Shown: positions 9,074 through 20,544 of the stretch, in pieces
How the letters are laid out: each line of letters begins with the position of its first letter
Numbering within the stretch: the stretch's first letter is position 1
Program-made: the position numbers and the translations under genes
DNA from: Thermococcus sp.
GTDB lineage: Archaea > Methanobacteriota_B > Thermococci > Thermococcales > Thermococcaceae
DNA: 64,000 nucleotides
Direction: 5' to 3'
NCBI RefSeq assembly: GCF_017656495.1
Contig: NZ_JACDNS010000007.1
Span: 1 to 64,000 of the forward strand
Notes under the pieces: generated by a model
Database searches by the model: none
What the model was told of the DNA's origin: nothing
Seen by the model: the letters and a program-made list of their open reading frames with translations, nothing else

Positions 9074-9640
9074 ATGGGATTATTTTCCTTCGGTTCTAAA
9101 AAGGATAAAGTCAGAAAGATGCTTGAGACAAATCAAATTGAGGTAGTAGTGGAACAAGCATTGAAGGATAAAAAGATTCTTAATGCTCTCTTTGAGCTTC
9201 TTAACGAAAAAAATCCTGGCATTATTGGAGACTCTTTATTAGCCCTCACAAGCATCCTTGAACGGGATAAAAATGTGATTATCAAGAATCTCAAAAGGGA
9301 ATACCTTCTCAAATGCCTCGACCTTACTAAGTCAAGAAACCCTTATGTAAAAGAAAACGCAATGGTATTTCTTAACTTTTTAATCAAAGAAAACCCAAAT
9401 TTATTTGTAGAATTTAAAAACGATGTTATTGCCGAAATCAAAGACACTCTCATCTCTGGAGACAAAAATGACAAAGCTTTTGCCCTTTTAATGATCAAAG
9501 AATTCAAAATAGCAGAACTCAAGCCATATGTTGAGGAACTTGTAAATGTTCAAGAGAAGGTTATTTTGCCGTTTGAGGGTATGAAATGGGTACCCCTTGG
9601 CGAAATAGCAAAAGATGTGTTAAAAGAACTTGAGAGGTGA
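9074..9640 (+). CDS. HEAT-like alpha-solenoid protein
   Basis: A 188-aa soluble protein, MGLFSFGSKKDKVRKML at its start, then repeated pairs of amphipathic helices (LNALFELLNEKNPGIIGDSL, NPYVKENAMVFLNFLI, KNDKAFALLMIKEF) that look like HEAT/armadillo repeats. No catalytic motif is visible. GGTGATTGAT before ATG 9074 fixes the start. It overlaps the ribosome binding site of the small membrane protein at 9646 and the two are likely one transcription unit. Confidence 0.6.
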   Translation: MGLFSFGSKKDKVRKMLETNQIEVVVEQALKDKKILNALFELLNEKNPGIIGDSLLALTSILERDKNVIIKNLKREYLLKCLDLTKSRNPYVKENAMVFLNFLIKENPNLFVEFKNDVIAEIKDTLISGDKNDKAFALLMIKEFKIAELKPYVEELVNVQEKVILPFEGMKWVPLGEIAKDVLKELER

Positions 9641-9645
9641 TTGAG

Positions 9646-9882
9646 ATGTTACAGTGGCTGATATTTTTGATTTTGTTAATTTTGGCAGGCTATTTAATTT
9701 TGAAACTGACACTGGCAATACTAAAGTGGATGGCAGTGAACACAATAGTGGGATTGATTTTGGTGGGTATAATTAATTTCCTCGGCGTTGCTCATATTGA
9801 GCTTAACCTCATCAATCTTTTAATAATAGCTGTAGGAGGAGTTGTTGGAGTTTTCATTTTGTTGGTATTGTCTTTTATCTAG
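9646..9882 (+). CDS. small membrane protein, BofA-like family
   Basis: A 78-aa protein with two or three hydrophobic helices. The pattern VNTIVGLILVGIINFLG followed by LNLINLLIIAVGGVVGVF resembles the archaeal branch of the BofA (pro-sigma-K processing inhibitor) family. In bacteria BofA inhibits an S2P protease; in archaea the role is unknown, though an S2P protease is encoded 6.5 kb away. ATG 9646 follows GGTGATTGAG, which overlaps the upstream stop codon. Confidence 0.6.
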   Translation: MLQWLIFLILLILAGYLILKLTLAILKWMAVNTIVGLILVGIINFLGVAHIELNLINLLIIAVGGVVGVFILLVLSFI

Positions 9883-9907
9883 CCTTTTACCTTTTTGTGA
9901 CCAAATC

Positions 9908-9915
9908 TTTATAAA
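9908..9915 (+). promoter_or_regulatory. TATA box of the aRF1 gene
   Basis: The sequence tttataaa inside aatctttataaattc lies about 50 bp before the aRF1 start at 9964, a typical Thermococcales core promoter spacing for a gene with a short leader. Confidence 0.6.
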
Positions 9916-9963
9916 TTCGAATTCTTTTAAGTCGTTAGCGAGAGCAGTTTTGAGGTGATGCTC

Positions 9964-11211
9964 ATGTCTCACACTTCAGCTGAAATGTATGAATTAAAGA
10001 AAAAGGTTGAGGAACTGAAAAAATTTAGAGGGCGAGCGACTGAGCTTGTCTCCCTTTACATTCCTGCAGGTTATGACCTCAATAAGGTTATGCAGCAGCT
10101 TAGGGAGGAGTATGGCACTGCTCAGAACATCAAGTCAAAATCAACTCGAAAGAACGTCCTTGGAGCTTTGGAAAGAGCAATGCAACACTTAAAACTCTAC
10201 AAACAGACACCACCAACTGGGCTAGCTTTGTTTGTCGGAAACGTGAGCGAGCAAGAAGGAGTCAGCGACATTAGGGTATTTGCAATCATCCCACCAGAGC
10301 CCCTAAAGGTTAGACTATATCGATGTGATCAGACCTTTGTTACAGAGCCTTTAGAAGAGATGCTTCGTGTTAAAGAAGCTTATGGGCTCATAACCGTTGA
10401 GAAAAACGAGGCAACTATAGGGATCCTTAGAGGAAAAAGAATTGAAGTTGTCGATGAGCTCACATCCAATGTTCCAGGAAAAACAAGAGCTGGTGGTCAG
10501 TCCGCTCGAAGATACGAGAGGATTAGAGAACAAGAGACTCATGAGTTCATGAAAAGGATTGGGGAACACGCTAATAAGGCGTTCCTACCTCTCTTAGAGA
10601 AAGGAGAGCTCAAAGGAATTATCATTGGTGGCCCTGGACCAACGAAAGAAGAGTTCATTGAAGGGGATTATCTCCACCACGAGCTTAGGAAAAAAATAAT
10701 TGGTGTCGTTGACATCAGTTATCATGGGGAGTATGGACTGAGAGAGCTTGTTGAAAAAGCAAGTGATATCTTATCAGAACATGAGGCAATTAAGGAGAAG
10801 AAGCTTGTTCAGGACTTCTTCAGGCATCTTGTTAAAGACACTGGATTGATAACTTATGGGGAAAAGGAAGTTAGAAAGGCTTTAGAGCTTGGAGCAGTAG
10901 ATATCTTGTTAATAAGCGAAGGGTACGATAAAGTTAGAGTCAAGGCTAAATGTAACAACTGTGGCTGGGAAGAGTTCAAAACAATGAGCGAGCAAGAGTT
11001 TGAAGTTTACAAGAGAAAGCTTAAGACATGTCCAAAATGTGGAAGTCAGAATATAGACTTTGAAAAATGGGATGTTGCGGAGGAGCTAATAAAAATGGCA
11101 GAAGAAATAGGAGCAAATGTGGAAATAATTTCACTTGACACAGAGGAAGGACAGCAGTTCTATAAAGCCTTTGGTGGATTGGGAGCATTCCTAAGGTATA
11201 AGCTCCAGTGA
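9964..11211 (+). CDS. prf1: peptide chain release factor aRF1
   Basis: A 415-aa class-1 release factor that reads all three stop codons and triggers peptidyl-tRNA hydrolysis. It carries the catalytic GGQ loop ([16 protein letters not shown], about residue 180) and the N-terminal stop-codon recognition region with [14 protein letters not shown] (the NIKS element). A C-terminal zinc ribbon is present (CNNCGWEEF and CPKCGSQN). ATG 9964 is preceded by GAGGTGAT; two upstream in-frame starts at 9955 and 9958 lie within that ribosome binding site. It ends in a 21-bp tail-to-tail overlap with the aldolase gene. Confidence 0.95.
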   Translation: MSHTSAEMYELKKKVEELKKFRGRATELVSLYIPAGYDLNKVMQQLREEYGTAQNIKSKSTRKNVLGALERAMQHLKLYKQTPPTGLALFVGNVSEQEGVSDIRVFAIIPPEPLKVRLYRCDQTFVTEPLEEMLRVKEAYGLITVEKNEATIGILRGKRIEVVDELTSNVPGKTRAGGQSARRYERIREQETHEFMKRIGEHANKAFLPLLEKGELKGIIIGGPGPTKEEFIEGDYLHHELRKKIIGVVDISYHGEYGLRELVEKASDILSEHEAIKEKKLVQDFFRHLVKDTGLITYGEKEVRKALELGAVDILLISEGYDKVRVKAKCNNCGWEEFKTMSEQEFEVYKRKLKTCPKCGSQNIDFEKWDVAEELIKMAEEIGANVEIISLDTEEGQQFYKAFGGLGAFLRYKLQ

Positions 11212-12075
11212 AGCTAAGAGCTTTTTTATCTTATCCCTAGTTTCCTTTCTATCCATCACGTATGGGGGTCTCAACACTGGTTTGATTGAAAATCCTCTAA
11301 GTTGCATTGCAATCTTTATTGCAGAGCCGAAAGAAGATGCTAAGCTATAAATCCGTGAGAGTTTTGCTAGTTTTTTAGCGTATTCAAACATTTCTGAGTT
11401 ATTTTCTTCAAATGCTTTGAAAAGCTTGAGATGAATTTCAGGAGCAAAGTTTGCACACGCCATTATTCCACCATCGCCTCCCAGAATTAATGTGTTTAGG
11501 AAATGGTGATCTAAACCAGTAAACACTTTAAAATCTTTCCTATCTTCTTTAACCTCAAAGATAACGTCTCTCACATGGCTTATGCTATCTATTGTTTCTT
11601 TAATTCCAACTATGTTATCATACTCAAAGGCTAGCTTTTTTATTAGTGGGACACTTAAAGGAGTTGCACAGCTTGGAATGTTGTAGAGAATTATTGGGAT
11701 GTCTGTTTTCTCAGCAATCAGTGAATAATGAGTGAAAAGGGCTTCCTCATTTAAGGGGCAGTAGTATGGAGGGGCGATCACTACATAATCTGCCCCAATA
11801 TCTTCAGCGTGTCTTGTGAGCTCTATAACTTCAAAAGTGTTTGTTGAGGCAGTTCCCACAAGATAAAACGATGCATTTACAAACTCGCGTCCTTTTTCAG
11901 CTAGGAGCTTTCTTTCTTCTTTGGTAAGGCTTGTGAATTCTCCGGTAGTTGCATTCATAAAAATCCCATGGACTCCAGCCCTTTGGAGGTAGCTTATATG
12001 CTCCTCTAAAGCTTGAAAATCCAACGAATAGTCTTCATTGAAGGGGGTAACCAATGGAACGATCACGCCTCTCAT
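11191..12075 (-). CDS. DapA/KDG-aldolase family lyase
   Basis: A 294-aa (beta/alpha)8 class I aldolase of the dihydrodipicolinate synthase superfamily. Visible are the TTGEF substrate loop, the ILYNIP tyrosine, and the Schiff-base lysine in [10 protein letters not shown]. The family covers lysine biosynthesis, 2-keto-3-deoxy sugar acid aldolases and N-acetylneuraminate lyase. The neighbourhood holds no lysine genes, so the substrate is left open. Start ATG 12075 follows GGTGAGTTT. Confidence 0.85.
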   Translation of the reverse strand: MRGVIVPLVTPFNEDYSLDFQALEEHISYLQRAGVHGIFMNATTGEFTSLTKEERKLLAEKGREFVNASFYLVGTASTNTFEVIELTRHAEDIGADYVVIAPPYYCPLNEEALFTHYSLIAEKTDIPIILYNIPSCATPLSVPLIKKLAFEYDNIVGIKETIDSISHVRDVIFEVKEDRKDFKVFTGLDHHFLNTLILGGDGGIMACANFAPEIHLKLFKAFEENNSEMFEYAKKLAKLSRIYSLASSFGSAIKIAMQLRGFSIKPVLRPPYVMDRKETRDKIKKLLASLELIP

Positions 12076-12194
12076 AAACTCACCGTATTCTTTTAGGTTT
12101 TAGCCTATTTTAGGGTTTCCCAAATTTTAGTTAATACTTAATCTTTGAGTAAAAGTTATATAGATAAATGATGATAATTAAAATAGGTGGGAGT

Positions 12195-12599
12195 ATGAAA
12201 AAACTCCTTGGCGTATCACTCTCATTATGCGGCTTTCTGTATTTGATGTTTCTACTTACTTTGTACCCAATGCTTGTAAGTGGGTATGGCTCACATGAGC
12301 AAATGGTATTAAATGAAAACAACCAGTTTACGGATGCTCTTTATTTGAATGGTGATATTTCAGTGAGGCTGATCTCTGATACACCATTTACAGTAAAAAT
12401 TGATGGAGAGAAAGTCGGAGAATTCAAAATATATTCTGCAAGGTTTAAGGGTGAACACTTGATTGAAGTAGAGAGTAACAAAGAATGCGTTATATATGCA
12501 GAGTTAAAACAGCACCCTAGCCTAAAAAACTATATCCTCTCTCTTCTGCTAATATCTGGTGGAATTGTGATAGTTTGGGAGGAAAAGAGAGCCACATAG
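12195..12599 (+). CDS. small protein with two membrane helices, unknown function
   Basis: A 134-aa protein I do not recognise. It has an N-terminal helix (LLGVSLSLCGFLYLMFLLTL), a 75-residue beta-rich domain with SVRLISDTPFTVKIDGEKVGEF, and a second helix near the C-terminus (YILSLLLISGGIVIV). This suggests an extracytoplasmic domain held between two anchors. GGTGGGAGT precedes ATG 12195 and a TATA-like atatagat lies at about 12158. Confidence 0.6.
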   Translation: MKKLLGVSLSLCGFLYLMFLLTLYPMLVSGYGSHEQMVLNENNQFTDALYLNGDISVRLISDTPFTVKIDGEKVGEFKIYSARFKGEHLIEVESNKECVIYAELKQHPSLKNYILSLLLISGGIVIVWEEKRAT

Positions 12600-12623
12600 A
12601 AATAGAGAAAAATTCAAGAACTA

Positions 12624-14594
<1,971 letters not shown>

Positions 14595-14639
14595 TTAACC
14601 TTTAAAAACTTCTCCGCTCTACATTTCTACGTGAGGACA

Positions 14640-14924
14640 ATGAAGAGAATTGGAGAACATAAAGCAAAGAAAGGTTTAATTAGGTTTGAGATTGAGGAAA
14701 GGGATGGAATTGCAGAGAATGTTAAAATTACAGGAGATTTCTTTATATATCCAGAAAATACTATCGAGGAGCTTGAGGAAAAACTCAAAGGACATAAACT
14801 TGAAGAGCTTGAGCATATAATTGATGAGTTTTTTGCAATGAGATTGGATGTTGAAATGCCTTATATAAATGTTGAAGATTTTAAAATAGCACTGAAGAAT
14901 GCGTTGAGGGGAGAAAATGAATAA
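14640..14924 (+). CDS. lipoate-protein ligase accessory domain protein (LplB-like)
   Basis: A 94-aa protein, MKRIGEHKAKKGLIRFEIEE at its start, with the pattern of the C-terminal domain of lipoate-protein ligase (VKITGDFFIYPENTIEELEEKL, then a helix and AMRLDVEMPYINVEDF). In archaea this domain can be a separate subunit (LplB) needed with LplA for lipoylation. No LplA lies in the window. ATG 14640 is chosen over the upstream frame opening at 14583 because of GTGAGGACA upstream and family length. It overlaps the next gene by 8 bp. Confidence 0.7.
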   Translation: MKRIGEHKAKKGLIRFEIEERDGIAENVKITGDFFIYPENTIEELEEKLKGHKLEELEHIIDEFFAMRLDVEMPYINVEDFKIALKNALRGENE

Positions 14925-15480
14925 GAGCAAGATTTTCCTAGCTCTCCTCGGAACATTTTTGATTGGAGTTTCATTGGGAATAGTTTTTACGGTTTTAAAT
15001 CCCCAATTTGCAGAGAATCTGTTCTCAAATTTAAAACAACTTTTTGGCAACAAACTTGATGGAGTCCAAGATAACTTTAGCCTTTTCAAATTGATATTTT
15101 TGAACAATACACGAGTGGCAATTTTAGCGGCTTTTGGTGGGGTGTTGTTTGGTGTCGTGCCGTTGGGGATTCTCTTCTTTAACGGCTTCTTAGTTGGAAT
15201 TGTCGTGGAATATTCATATCTCCAAGGGGAAAGCTTAACAAAAATCTTGGTCTCAATTCTACCTCATGGGGTTGTTGAAATTCCCGCATTTGCAATTGCT
15301 GGTTTAGGAGGAATAGAGTGGTATTTGGAAATTATTAAGGGAGAGGGAACTGTTGGAGAGAGATTTATAAAAGGATTTAAAATAGCTATGAAAATGCTTG
15401 GTGTAGCAATTTTCTTGCTTTTAATTGCGGCATTCATTGAAGCGTACGTAACTCCAAATCTAGCTGGTTATAACCTTTGA
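14917..15480 (+). CDS. SpoIIM/DUF95 family membrane protein
   Basis: A 187-aa protein with four to five membrane helices. The stretch NNTRVAILAAFGGVLFGVVP, then LPHGVVEIPAFAIAGLGG, is characteristic of the stage II sporulation protein M family, widespread in non-sporulating archaea with unknown role. Translationally coupled to the LplB-like gene (ATG inside its last codons) and convergent with the DUF354 gene, overlapping by 21 bp. Confidence 0.85.
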   Translation: MNKSKIFLALLGTFLIGVSLGIVFTVLNPQFAENLFSNLKQLFGNKLDGVQDNFSLFKLIFLNNTRVAILAAFGGVLFGVVPLGILFFNGFLVGIVVEYSYLQGESLTKILVSILPHGVVEIPAFAIAGLGGIEWYLEIIKGEGTVGERFIKGFKIAMKMLGVAIFLLLIAAFIEAYVTPNLAGYNL

Positions 15481-16539
15481 GTTTTGCAGTGGAGGGAATG
15501 TTCCGAGCTCTTCGTATGTTTCTATTTCCTCAATCATTATTTCGACTGGGTTCTCAAGAGTTGAAACAACACTGCGGATGTAGTTTCTGTATGTACCGTT
15601 TTTCCTAATCATTTCCCACGCTTTGCTTGCAACTTCAATTGGGTTAGTTGAGTGATATTTAATTCCTAGGCTTATGAGCCATCTTGTAACTGCTAAGAGC
15701 TTTCCAGGATATGTTGAAATTGTTGGTGTGCCCAATGCCAATGCTTCTCTATTCATAGTTCCGCCTGCTCCAATCATGAGCTTTGCATAATAAAGAAGGC
15801 TTAAACTGTCGGTTACATGTTTCGGGATTATAACATTTTCAAAGTGCTCAAATCTTTTTGCTTGATCTTCTGTTCTAGGGAATAAGACTATTGGAAGATC
15901 AGGGAGAAGAGGAATTATGCTCTCAAGAATACTCTTCTCTGCATCTCCATTGAAGTAGTTTGCCTTTATGGGCTCGGTTCTCATAACGATGTAATTGTAT
16001 TTTTCAAGCCCAAGCTCTTTTAAGGGAGCTGTGTTTGGCCTAAACCCATACAAATGAGCTATCTCTGGGAATCCATTAATCGGTCTTAAAGAGTTTGCAT
16101 CGGCTCCACATCTAATTAAATCGTAGGCATCAATAGCTTTTGGATAAATCACCCTATTTGTGAAAGGTAACATGAGTTTGTTAACAGGAATTGAAGTGTC
16201 ATTATCGACAAATCCAATCGTTGGGATTCCCAATCCATAAGCTACTCTCGGGGCTTCTGGGGAATTCTTGTATGCACACAAATCCGGCTTCTCCTCAATT
16301 ATAAGCTTTGCTAGCTTGTACTGTCTCTCAGCGCTTGCAATAAGTTTTCCTTCTAAAGTTGATCCACCATGCTTACCAACAACGTAATAATCGATTCCAA
16401 GCATGTCAAGAATGTCAGTTAATCCATCAAACTCTCTTGTTGTAACCAAAATTTCATGACCTCTTTTTTCAAGCTCCTTGATTATGCCTTTGAAAAAGTG
16501 AGCGTGAGGTGAATTTACAATGTCAATCCATATCTTCAT
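15460..16539 (-). CDS. DUF354 family protein, GT-B-like fold
   Basis: A 359-aa protein of the DUF354 family. MKIWIDIVNSPHAHFFKGII opens a Rossmann domain, and the second half has FPRTEDQAKRFE and MIGAGGTMNREALALGTPTIS, resembling the nucleotide-sugar-binding half of MurG/WecB-type GT-B enzymes. It is divergent from WecC/WecB genes for activated ManNAc and ManNAcA, so a surface polysaccharide role fits. The actual reaction is not known. The start follows GGTGGGAATGT. Confidence 0.8.
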   Translation of the reverse strand: MKIWIDIVNSPHAHFFKGIIKELEKRGHEILVTTREFDGLTDILDMLGIDYYVVGKHGGSTLEGKLIASAERQYKLAKLIIEEKPDLCAYKNSPEAPRVAYGLGIPTIGFVDNDTSIPVNKLMLPFTNRVIYPKAIDAYDLIRCGADANSLRPINGFPEIAHLYGFRPNTAPLKELGLEKYNYIVMRTEPIKANYFNGDAEKSILESIIPLLPDLPIVLFPRTEDQAKRFEHFENVIIPKHVTDSLSLLYYAKLMIGAGGTMNREALALGTPTISTYPGKLLAVTRWLISLGIKYHSTNPIEVASKAWEMIRKNGTYRNYIRSVVSTLENPVEIMIEEIETYEELGTFPPLQNSKVITS

Positions 16540-16837
16540 ACATTCCCACCTAATTATAATGAGCAGCTTTGTCCATTAAAAGGGTTTCCGTAAAACGGTT
16601 GTGGGAGCTTGTTTTTTAAGATTTCTTATCGTTGATTTTAATGTTTTAACGTTTATTACACTTTCATCAAGTGATTTGATTTGTCTAAAATATCATTTTT
16701 GGCAAATTTAGGAGGAGAATGCTTGTATATTCATTGAAATCGAAATTTCGTTACAAATGACTCATGTCGAATATTGAAATCGTTACTTGGAAAAGCCTTA
16801 AATTTATTTTTTGACCCTCTATTTTTAGGTGGGAGAT

Positions 16838-18124
16838 ATGAAGGAGAAGATAGAGAGCAAGCAGGCGGAGATAGTCGTAGTTGGATTGGGATATATCGGT
16901 CTCCCAACTGCTATAATGTTTGCAAATTCTGGATTTAATGTAATTGGATATGAAATTAGGAGAGAAGTTGTGGAAAAACTTAACTCTGGTAAGGCTCATA
17001 TAGTTGAGCCGGAAATAAATGAGCTCTTGCAAAAGGCTATTGAAAGTGGAAAGCTTAAAGCTACTTCAGATTCCGAAGACATTAAGGATAAAGATATCTA
17101 CATAATTTGTGTTCAAACTCCACTTAGGGATGATAAAACACCTAATTTAGAATATCTTGAAAGTGCCGTAAAAACTGTGGCAAAAGTTATGAAAAAAGGC
17201 TCCTTGGTGATAATTGAGAGCACTGTTCCTCCTCTGACAACTGTAAGAATGGCAAAATTAATTGAGAGTCTCACTGGATTTAAAGCTGGAGAGGACTTTT
17301 ACATGGTTCATGCTCCAGAAAGAGTAATGCCAGGCAGAATTTTCAAAGAGCTTGTGTATAATTCAAGAATCCTTGGGGGAATAACCAAAGAAAGCGCTGA
17401 TTTGGCTGAAATCTTATATAGGGCCTTTGTTAAAGGGCAGATTTTCAAAACAGATTCCACTACAAGTGAAATGGTTAAGCTTATGGAAAACACATTTAGA
17501 GATGTGAACATTGCATTGGCAAATGAATTCGCCTTTTTAGCTCACCAGTACGGGATTAACATATTTGAAGCTATTGAGCTGGCAAACACCCATCCAAGAG
17601 TTAAAATACATATCCCTGGAATAGGCGTTGGAGGTCACTGTTTACCAAAAGATCCATATTTGTTGCTTAGTTCAGCAAAAGAAGATTTTGGACTGATTAA
17701 GAAAGCGAGAGAAATCAATGAAGACATGCCTTTGATGGCAAAGGACTTGCTATTTGAGGCATTCAAGATGATAAACCTGCCTCCAGAGGAAGCTGTTGTA
17801 ACAGTTCTTGGCTTGGCATATAAAGGAAACTCTGATGACACAAGGAATTCACCAGCCTATGTGTTTATTGAAGCTATCCAAGATGACGTTAAAGAGGTCC
17901 GTTCTTATGACCCATATGTTGATGGAACGCATAAAACCATTGAGGAAGCAGTAAAAGATTCTGATGCAATTGTAATTGCAACTGATCATTCACAGTTTAA
18001 GGAACTTAATTGGGAGAAGCTAGGGAAGTTAATGAGAAATAAAATCCTCGTAGATGGCAGGCATATAATAGACAAACCTCCTAGGGGTTTCATATTTAAG
18101 GGCATTGGGAGGGGCGAGTATTGA
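16838..18124 (+). CDS. wecC: UDP-N-acetyl-D-mannosaminuronate dehydrogenase (WecC-like)
   Basis: A 428-aa NAD-dependent nucleotide-sugar dehydrogenase that would oxidise UDP-ManNAc to UDP-ManNAcA in two steps. Visible are the NAD-binding VVGLGYIGLPTAIMFANSG, the STVPP motif, and the catalytic cysteine in GIGVGGHCLPKDPYLL. The C-terminal UDP-binding domain has GLAYKGNSDDTRNSPA. GGTGGGAGAT precedes ATG 16838. Its last codons overlap the TTG start of the epimerase gene, so the two enzymes are made together. Confidence 0.9.
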   Translation: MKEKIESKQAEIVVVGLGYIGLPTAIMFANSGFNVIGYEIRREVVEKLNSGKAHIVEPEINELLQKAIESGKLKATSDSEDIKDKDIYIICVQTPLRDDKTPNLEYLESAVKTVAKVMKKGSLVIIESTVPPLTTVRMAKLIESLTGFKAGEDFYMVHAPERVMPGRIFKELVYNSRILGGITKESADLAEILYRAFVKGQIFKTDSTTSEMVKLMENTFRDVNIALANEFAFLAHQYGINIFEAIELANTHPRVKIHIPGIGVGGHCLPKDPYLLLSSAKEDFGLIKKAREINEDMPLMAKDLLFEAFKMINLPPEEAVVTVLGLAYKGNSDDTRNSPAYVFIEAIQDDVKEVRSYDPYVDGTHKTIEEAVKDSDAIVIATDHSQFKELNWEKLGKLMRNKILVDGRHIIDKPPRGFIFKGIGRGEY

Positions 18125-19254
18125 AGCCAGCATTTGTCTTCGGAACACGCCCTGAGATTATAAAGCTCGCCCCGGTTATTAGAGCATTTGAGAAAAGAGG
18201 AGTTAAGCCTCTATTAATCCATACGGGACAGCATTATGACTACGAGATGAGCAAAATATTTTTGGAAGAGCTTGAGCTTGACAGCATTGACTATCATCTT
18301 GAAGTTGGCTCTGGAACCCAGGCGGAGCAAACAGGAATTGCCATGATTAAAATCGAGAAGGTTTTGATGAAAGAAAAGCCCGACGTTACACTTGTTCAGG
18401 GAGATACGAATACAGTTTTGGCTGGAGCTTTAGCTAGTGTTAAATTGAAAATCCCTGTGGCTCACGTTGAAGCTGGGCTGAGGAGCTTTGACAGAACAAT
18501 GCCGGAAGAAATAAACAGGATTTTAGCAGACCATGCAAGTGAAGTTCTCTTCGCTCCAACAGAGGAAGCTAGGAAAAATTTGGAGAATGAAGGAATTAGA
18601 AAAGGCGTTTATGTTGTTGGGAATACAATTGTCGACGCTGTTTTGCAGAACTCAGAGATAGCTGAGCGAAAGAGTGATGTTCTTGAGAGATTCAACCTTA
18701 CACCAAAAGAGTACATTCTCATAACAGCTCACAGAGCAGAGAATACTGACAGCAAAGAAAATCTTGAAAAACTAGTTGAGATTCTTGAAGCCCTTCCAAT
18801 GAAGGCCATCTATCCAATGCATCCGAGAACGAGAAACAGGCTTAAAGAGTTTGGGCTGTGGGAGAGGGTCAAAAAAATCGAGAACCTCATTGTCACACAG
18901 CCTCTAGGGTATCTTGACTTTTTAAAATTACAGAAGAATGCTAAGATTGTAATGACTGATTCTGGCGGAGTTCAGGAGGAAGGCATAATTCTCAATGTTC
19001 CATGCTTAACTTTGCGCTACAATACTGAGAGGCCAGAGACAGTTAAAGCTGGCGGTAACATTTTGGTTGGTCTTGAGAAGGATAGAGCACTACATTATGT
19101 TAACAAGCTTTTGAATGATAAGGAATTCTACGAAAAAATGGCATCTGCAGAGAATCCCTTTGGGGATGGAAAGGCTGGAGAAAGAATTGTGAAGATTTTG
19201 CTTGAGCTTTATGAAAGAGGAGAGCTGAAAGTTAGGAGTTCGAGGTTTATTTAG
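18121..19254 (+). CDS. wecB: UDP-N-acetylglucosamine 2-epimerase (WecB-like)
   Basis: A 377-aa GT-B-fold epimerase that interconverts UDP-GlcNAc and UDP-ManNAc, supplying the WecC substrate. It begins FVFGTRPEIIKLAPVIRAF, with LVQGDTNTVLAGALA, HVEAGLRSFDRTMPEEINR, the HRAEN motif and MTDSGGVQEEG, all conserved in the family. The start is an uncommon TTG at 18121, supported by GGGAGGGGCGA upstream and a 4-bp overlap with the wecC stop. Confidence 0.92.
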   Translation: MKPAFVFGTRPEIIKLAPVIRAFEKRGVKPLLIHTGQHYDYEMSKIFLEELELDSIDYHLEVGSGTQAEQTGIAMIKIEKVLMKEKPDVTLVQGDTNTVLAGALASVKLKIPVAHVEAGLRSFDRTMPEEINRILADHASEVLFAPTEEARKNLENEGIRKGVYVVGNTIVDAVLQNSEIAERKSDVLERFNLTPKEYILITAHRAENTDSKENLEKLVEILEALPMKAIYPMHPRTRNRLKEFGLWERVKKIENLIVTQPLGYLDFLKLQKNAKIVMTDSGGVQEEGIILNVPCLTLRYNTERPETVKAGGNILVGLEKDRALHYVNKLLNDKEFYEKMASAENPFGDGKAGERIVKILLELYERGELKVRSSRFI

Positions 19255-19267
19255 TCCTCCGTTTCTT

Positions 19268-19905
19268 CTAGCTTTTATGTGTCATCCAATCATCAAGGAT
19301 TTTAACAATCTCCTGAGCAAGCAGTTTCCAGCATTGTTCTTCATTTAATTGGCTGGATTTTACTCTTATGTTTTTCCAATATGCTACTCCGATTTTTACT
19401 GTCTCATGGTATTCCACTGCATTTTCTTGAACCTCTTTTGAGACTTCAGTAGCAACTTTGTCTAGTGCAAGGGCATTCATCTCAGAACTCATTCTCTCAA
19501 CTACTTGATCAAAGCTCATTATGTCGCCGATTGATGAGTAATAGAGCAGAATGTAAGCAAAGCATTCTTTATGTAGAATTCCATTTCTAACACCTTCAAC
19601 CGGGCTGTAAACAACGATAAGCTGCCCATTGTATTTCTCCTGCATTTTATCGGAAAAATTGGAGTATATCCTAGCTTCTTCACTTTTTTGTAGATTTCGA
19701 ATTTAGGAGATTTTTCCAGATCTCCCTGTGTGATCAGAACAATGTAGACTTCTTTTGAAGTATTCAATGTTTCATTCTGCACCGTTTCAGTTATTGCACT
19801 ACTTGTCCTTATTTCGTCTGATATCACATATGCTTTGGAGGTGAGTGAAAATAATGCGAGGAGTCCAAGTACGAGAGATACTAACGCTACAGCCTTAGCT
19901 TTCAT
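19268..19905 (-). pseudogene. exported protein of unknown function, broken by one frameshift
   Basis: Two overlapping frames make one protein of about 212 aa when one base is added to the A5 run at 19654-19658 (T5 on the coding strand). The N-terminal frame has a signal-like helix (VALVSLVLGLLALFSL) and reads to LGYTPIF; the other frame continues with SDKMQEKYNGQLIVVYSP to the C-terminus WMTHKS. It is a paralogue of the gene just upstream, with a matching ligand-like alpha/beta layout. ATG 19905 follows GGTGATGTTC. It could be a sequencing error, a real mutation, or slippage on the run. Confidence 0.65.
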
Positions 19906-20473
19906 GAACATCACCTTCACTAATTACTTTCACAATTTCTCTAGCTGTAAGCTCAAGAAGATAATCTTGATACCCTCTAAAGCTCATAATGCCTTTTGAA
20001 GAATCCTTGAGTGTAATTATTGTGTATGCTTGAACTTCACCTCTAACATCGCTTACGAAGCTCCTTAGCGCTAGGGTCTTGTTCTCAGCATTTTTGTATT
20101 CCAAACAATGCTTGGGCCTTCCAATGCTCGAGTATATGGGAACAGCTCTAACGACTCCTGATGATTTAATAGGGGTGTAGGTTATGTTGATCTCTTCAAC
20201 CCATACTGCCAAAAACTGTCCATCACACTCTTTTGGTTTCTCCAGAAGTTTCACTTTATGCCCCTTATTTCTGAGCTCTTCTGCCACGAGCTTTCCAAAG
20301 TAGGAATCTGGATAAACACAGAAGCCATCTTTAAAGGTGGGGATATTCCCTGCTTTTGCAATACCTGTCGTGACATTCGAAGTTGAGTAAGACTTGACAA
20401 AGGCGAAGTTTCCTGCAAAGAATATGAGTGCTACAAACAAAAAGCTGACGACTACAACTGTACTCTTTTTCAT
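19895..20473 (-). CDS. exported or membrane-anchored protein of unknown function
   Basis: A 192-aa protein with an N-terminal hydrophobic signal (STVVVVSFLFVALIFFAGNFAF) and a soluble domain starting FCVYPDSYFGKLVAEELRNKG. The central GQFLAVWVEEINITYTPI and PIYSSIGRPKHC, and the C-terminal LTAREIVKVI, line up with GQLIVVYSPVEG, YYSSIGD and LLAQEIVKIL in the downstream gene, so these are tandem paralogues from a duplication. No enzymatic motif is recognised. GGGAGGGTT precedes ATG 20473, and the 3' end overlaps the downstream start by 11 bp. Confidence 0.65.
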   Translation of the reverse strand: MKKSTVVVVSFLFVALIFFAGNFAFVKSYSTSNVTTGIAKAGNIPTFKDGFCVYPDSYFGKLVAEELRNKGHKVKLLEKPKECDGQFLAVWVEEINITYTPIKSSGVVRAVPIYSSIGRPKHCLEYKNAENKTLALRSFVSDVRGEVQAYTIITLKDSSKGIMSFRGYQDYLLELTAREIVKVISEGDVHES

Positions 20474-20544
20474 AACCCTCCCTACAAATAAATTCTCAGG
20501 TAAAAATTTAAACTTTTTGGAGTTATTATTTTAATAATAAACAG

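Noticed and set aside
12131-12322. Minus-strand 63-codon frame between the aldolase and the small membrane protein gene
   Set aside because: It is antisense to the better-supported gene starting at 12195 with GGTGGGAGT and carries no motif.
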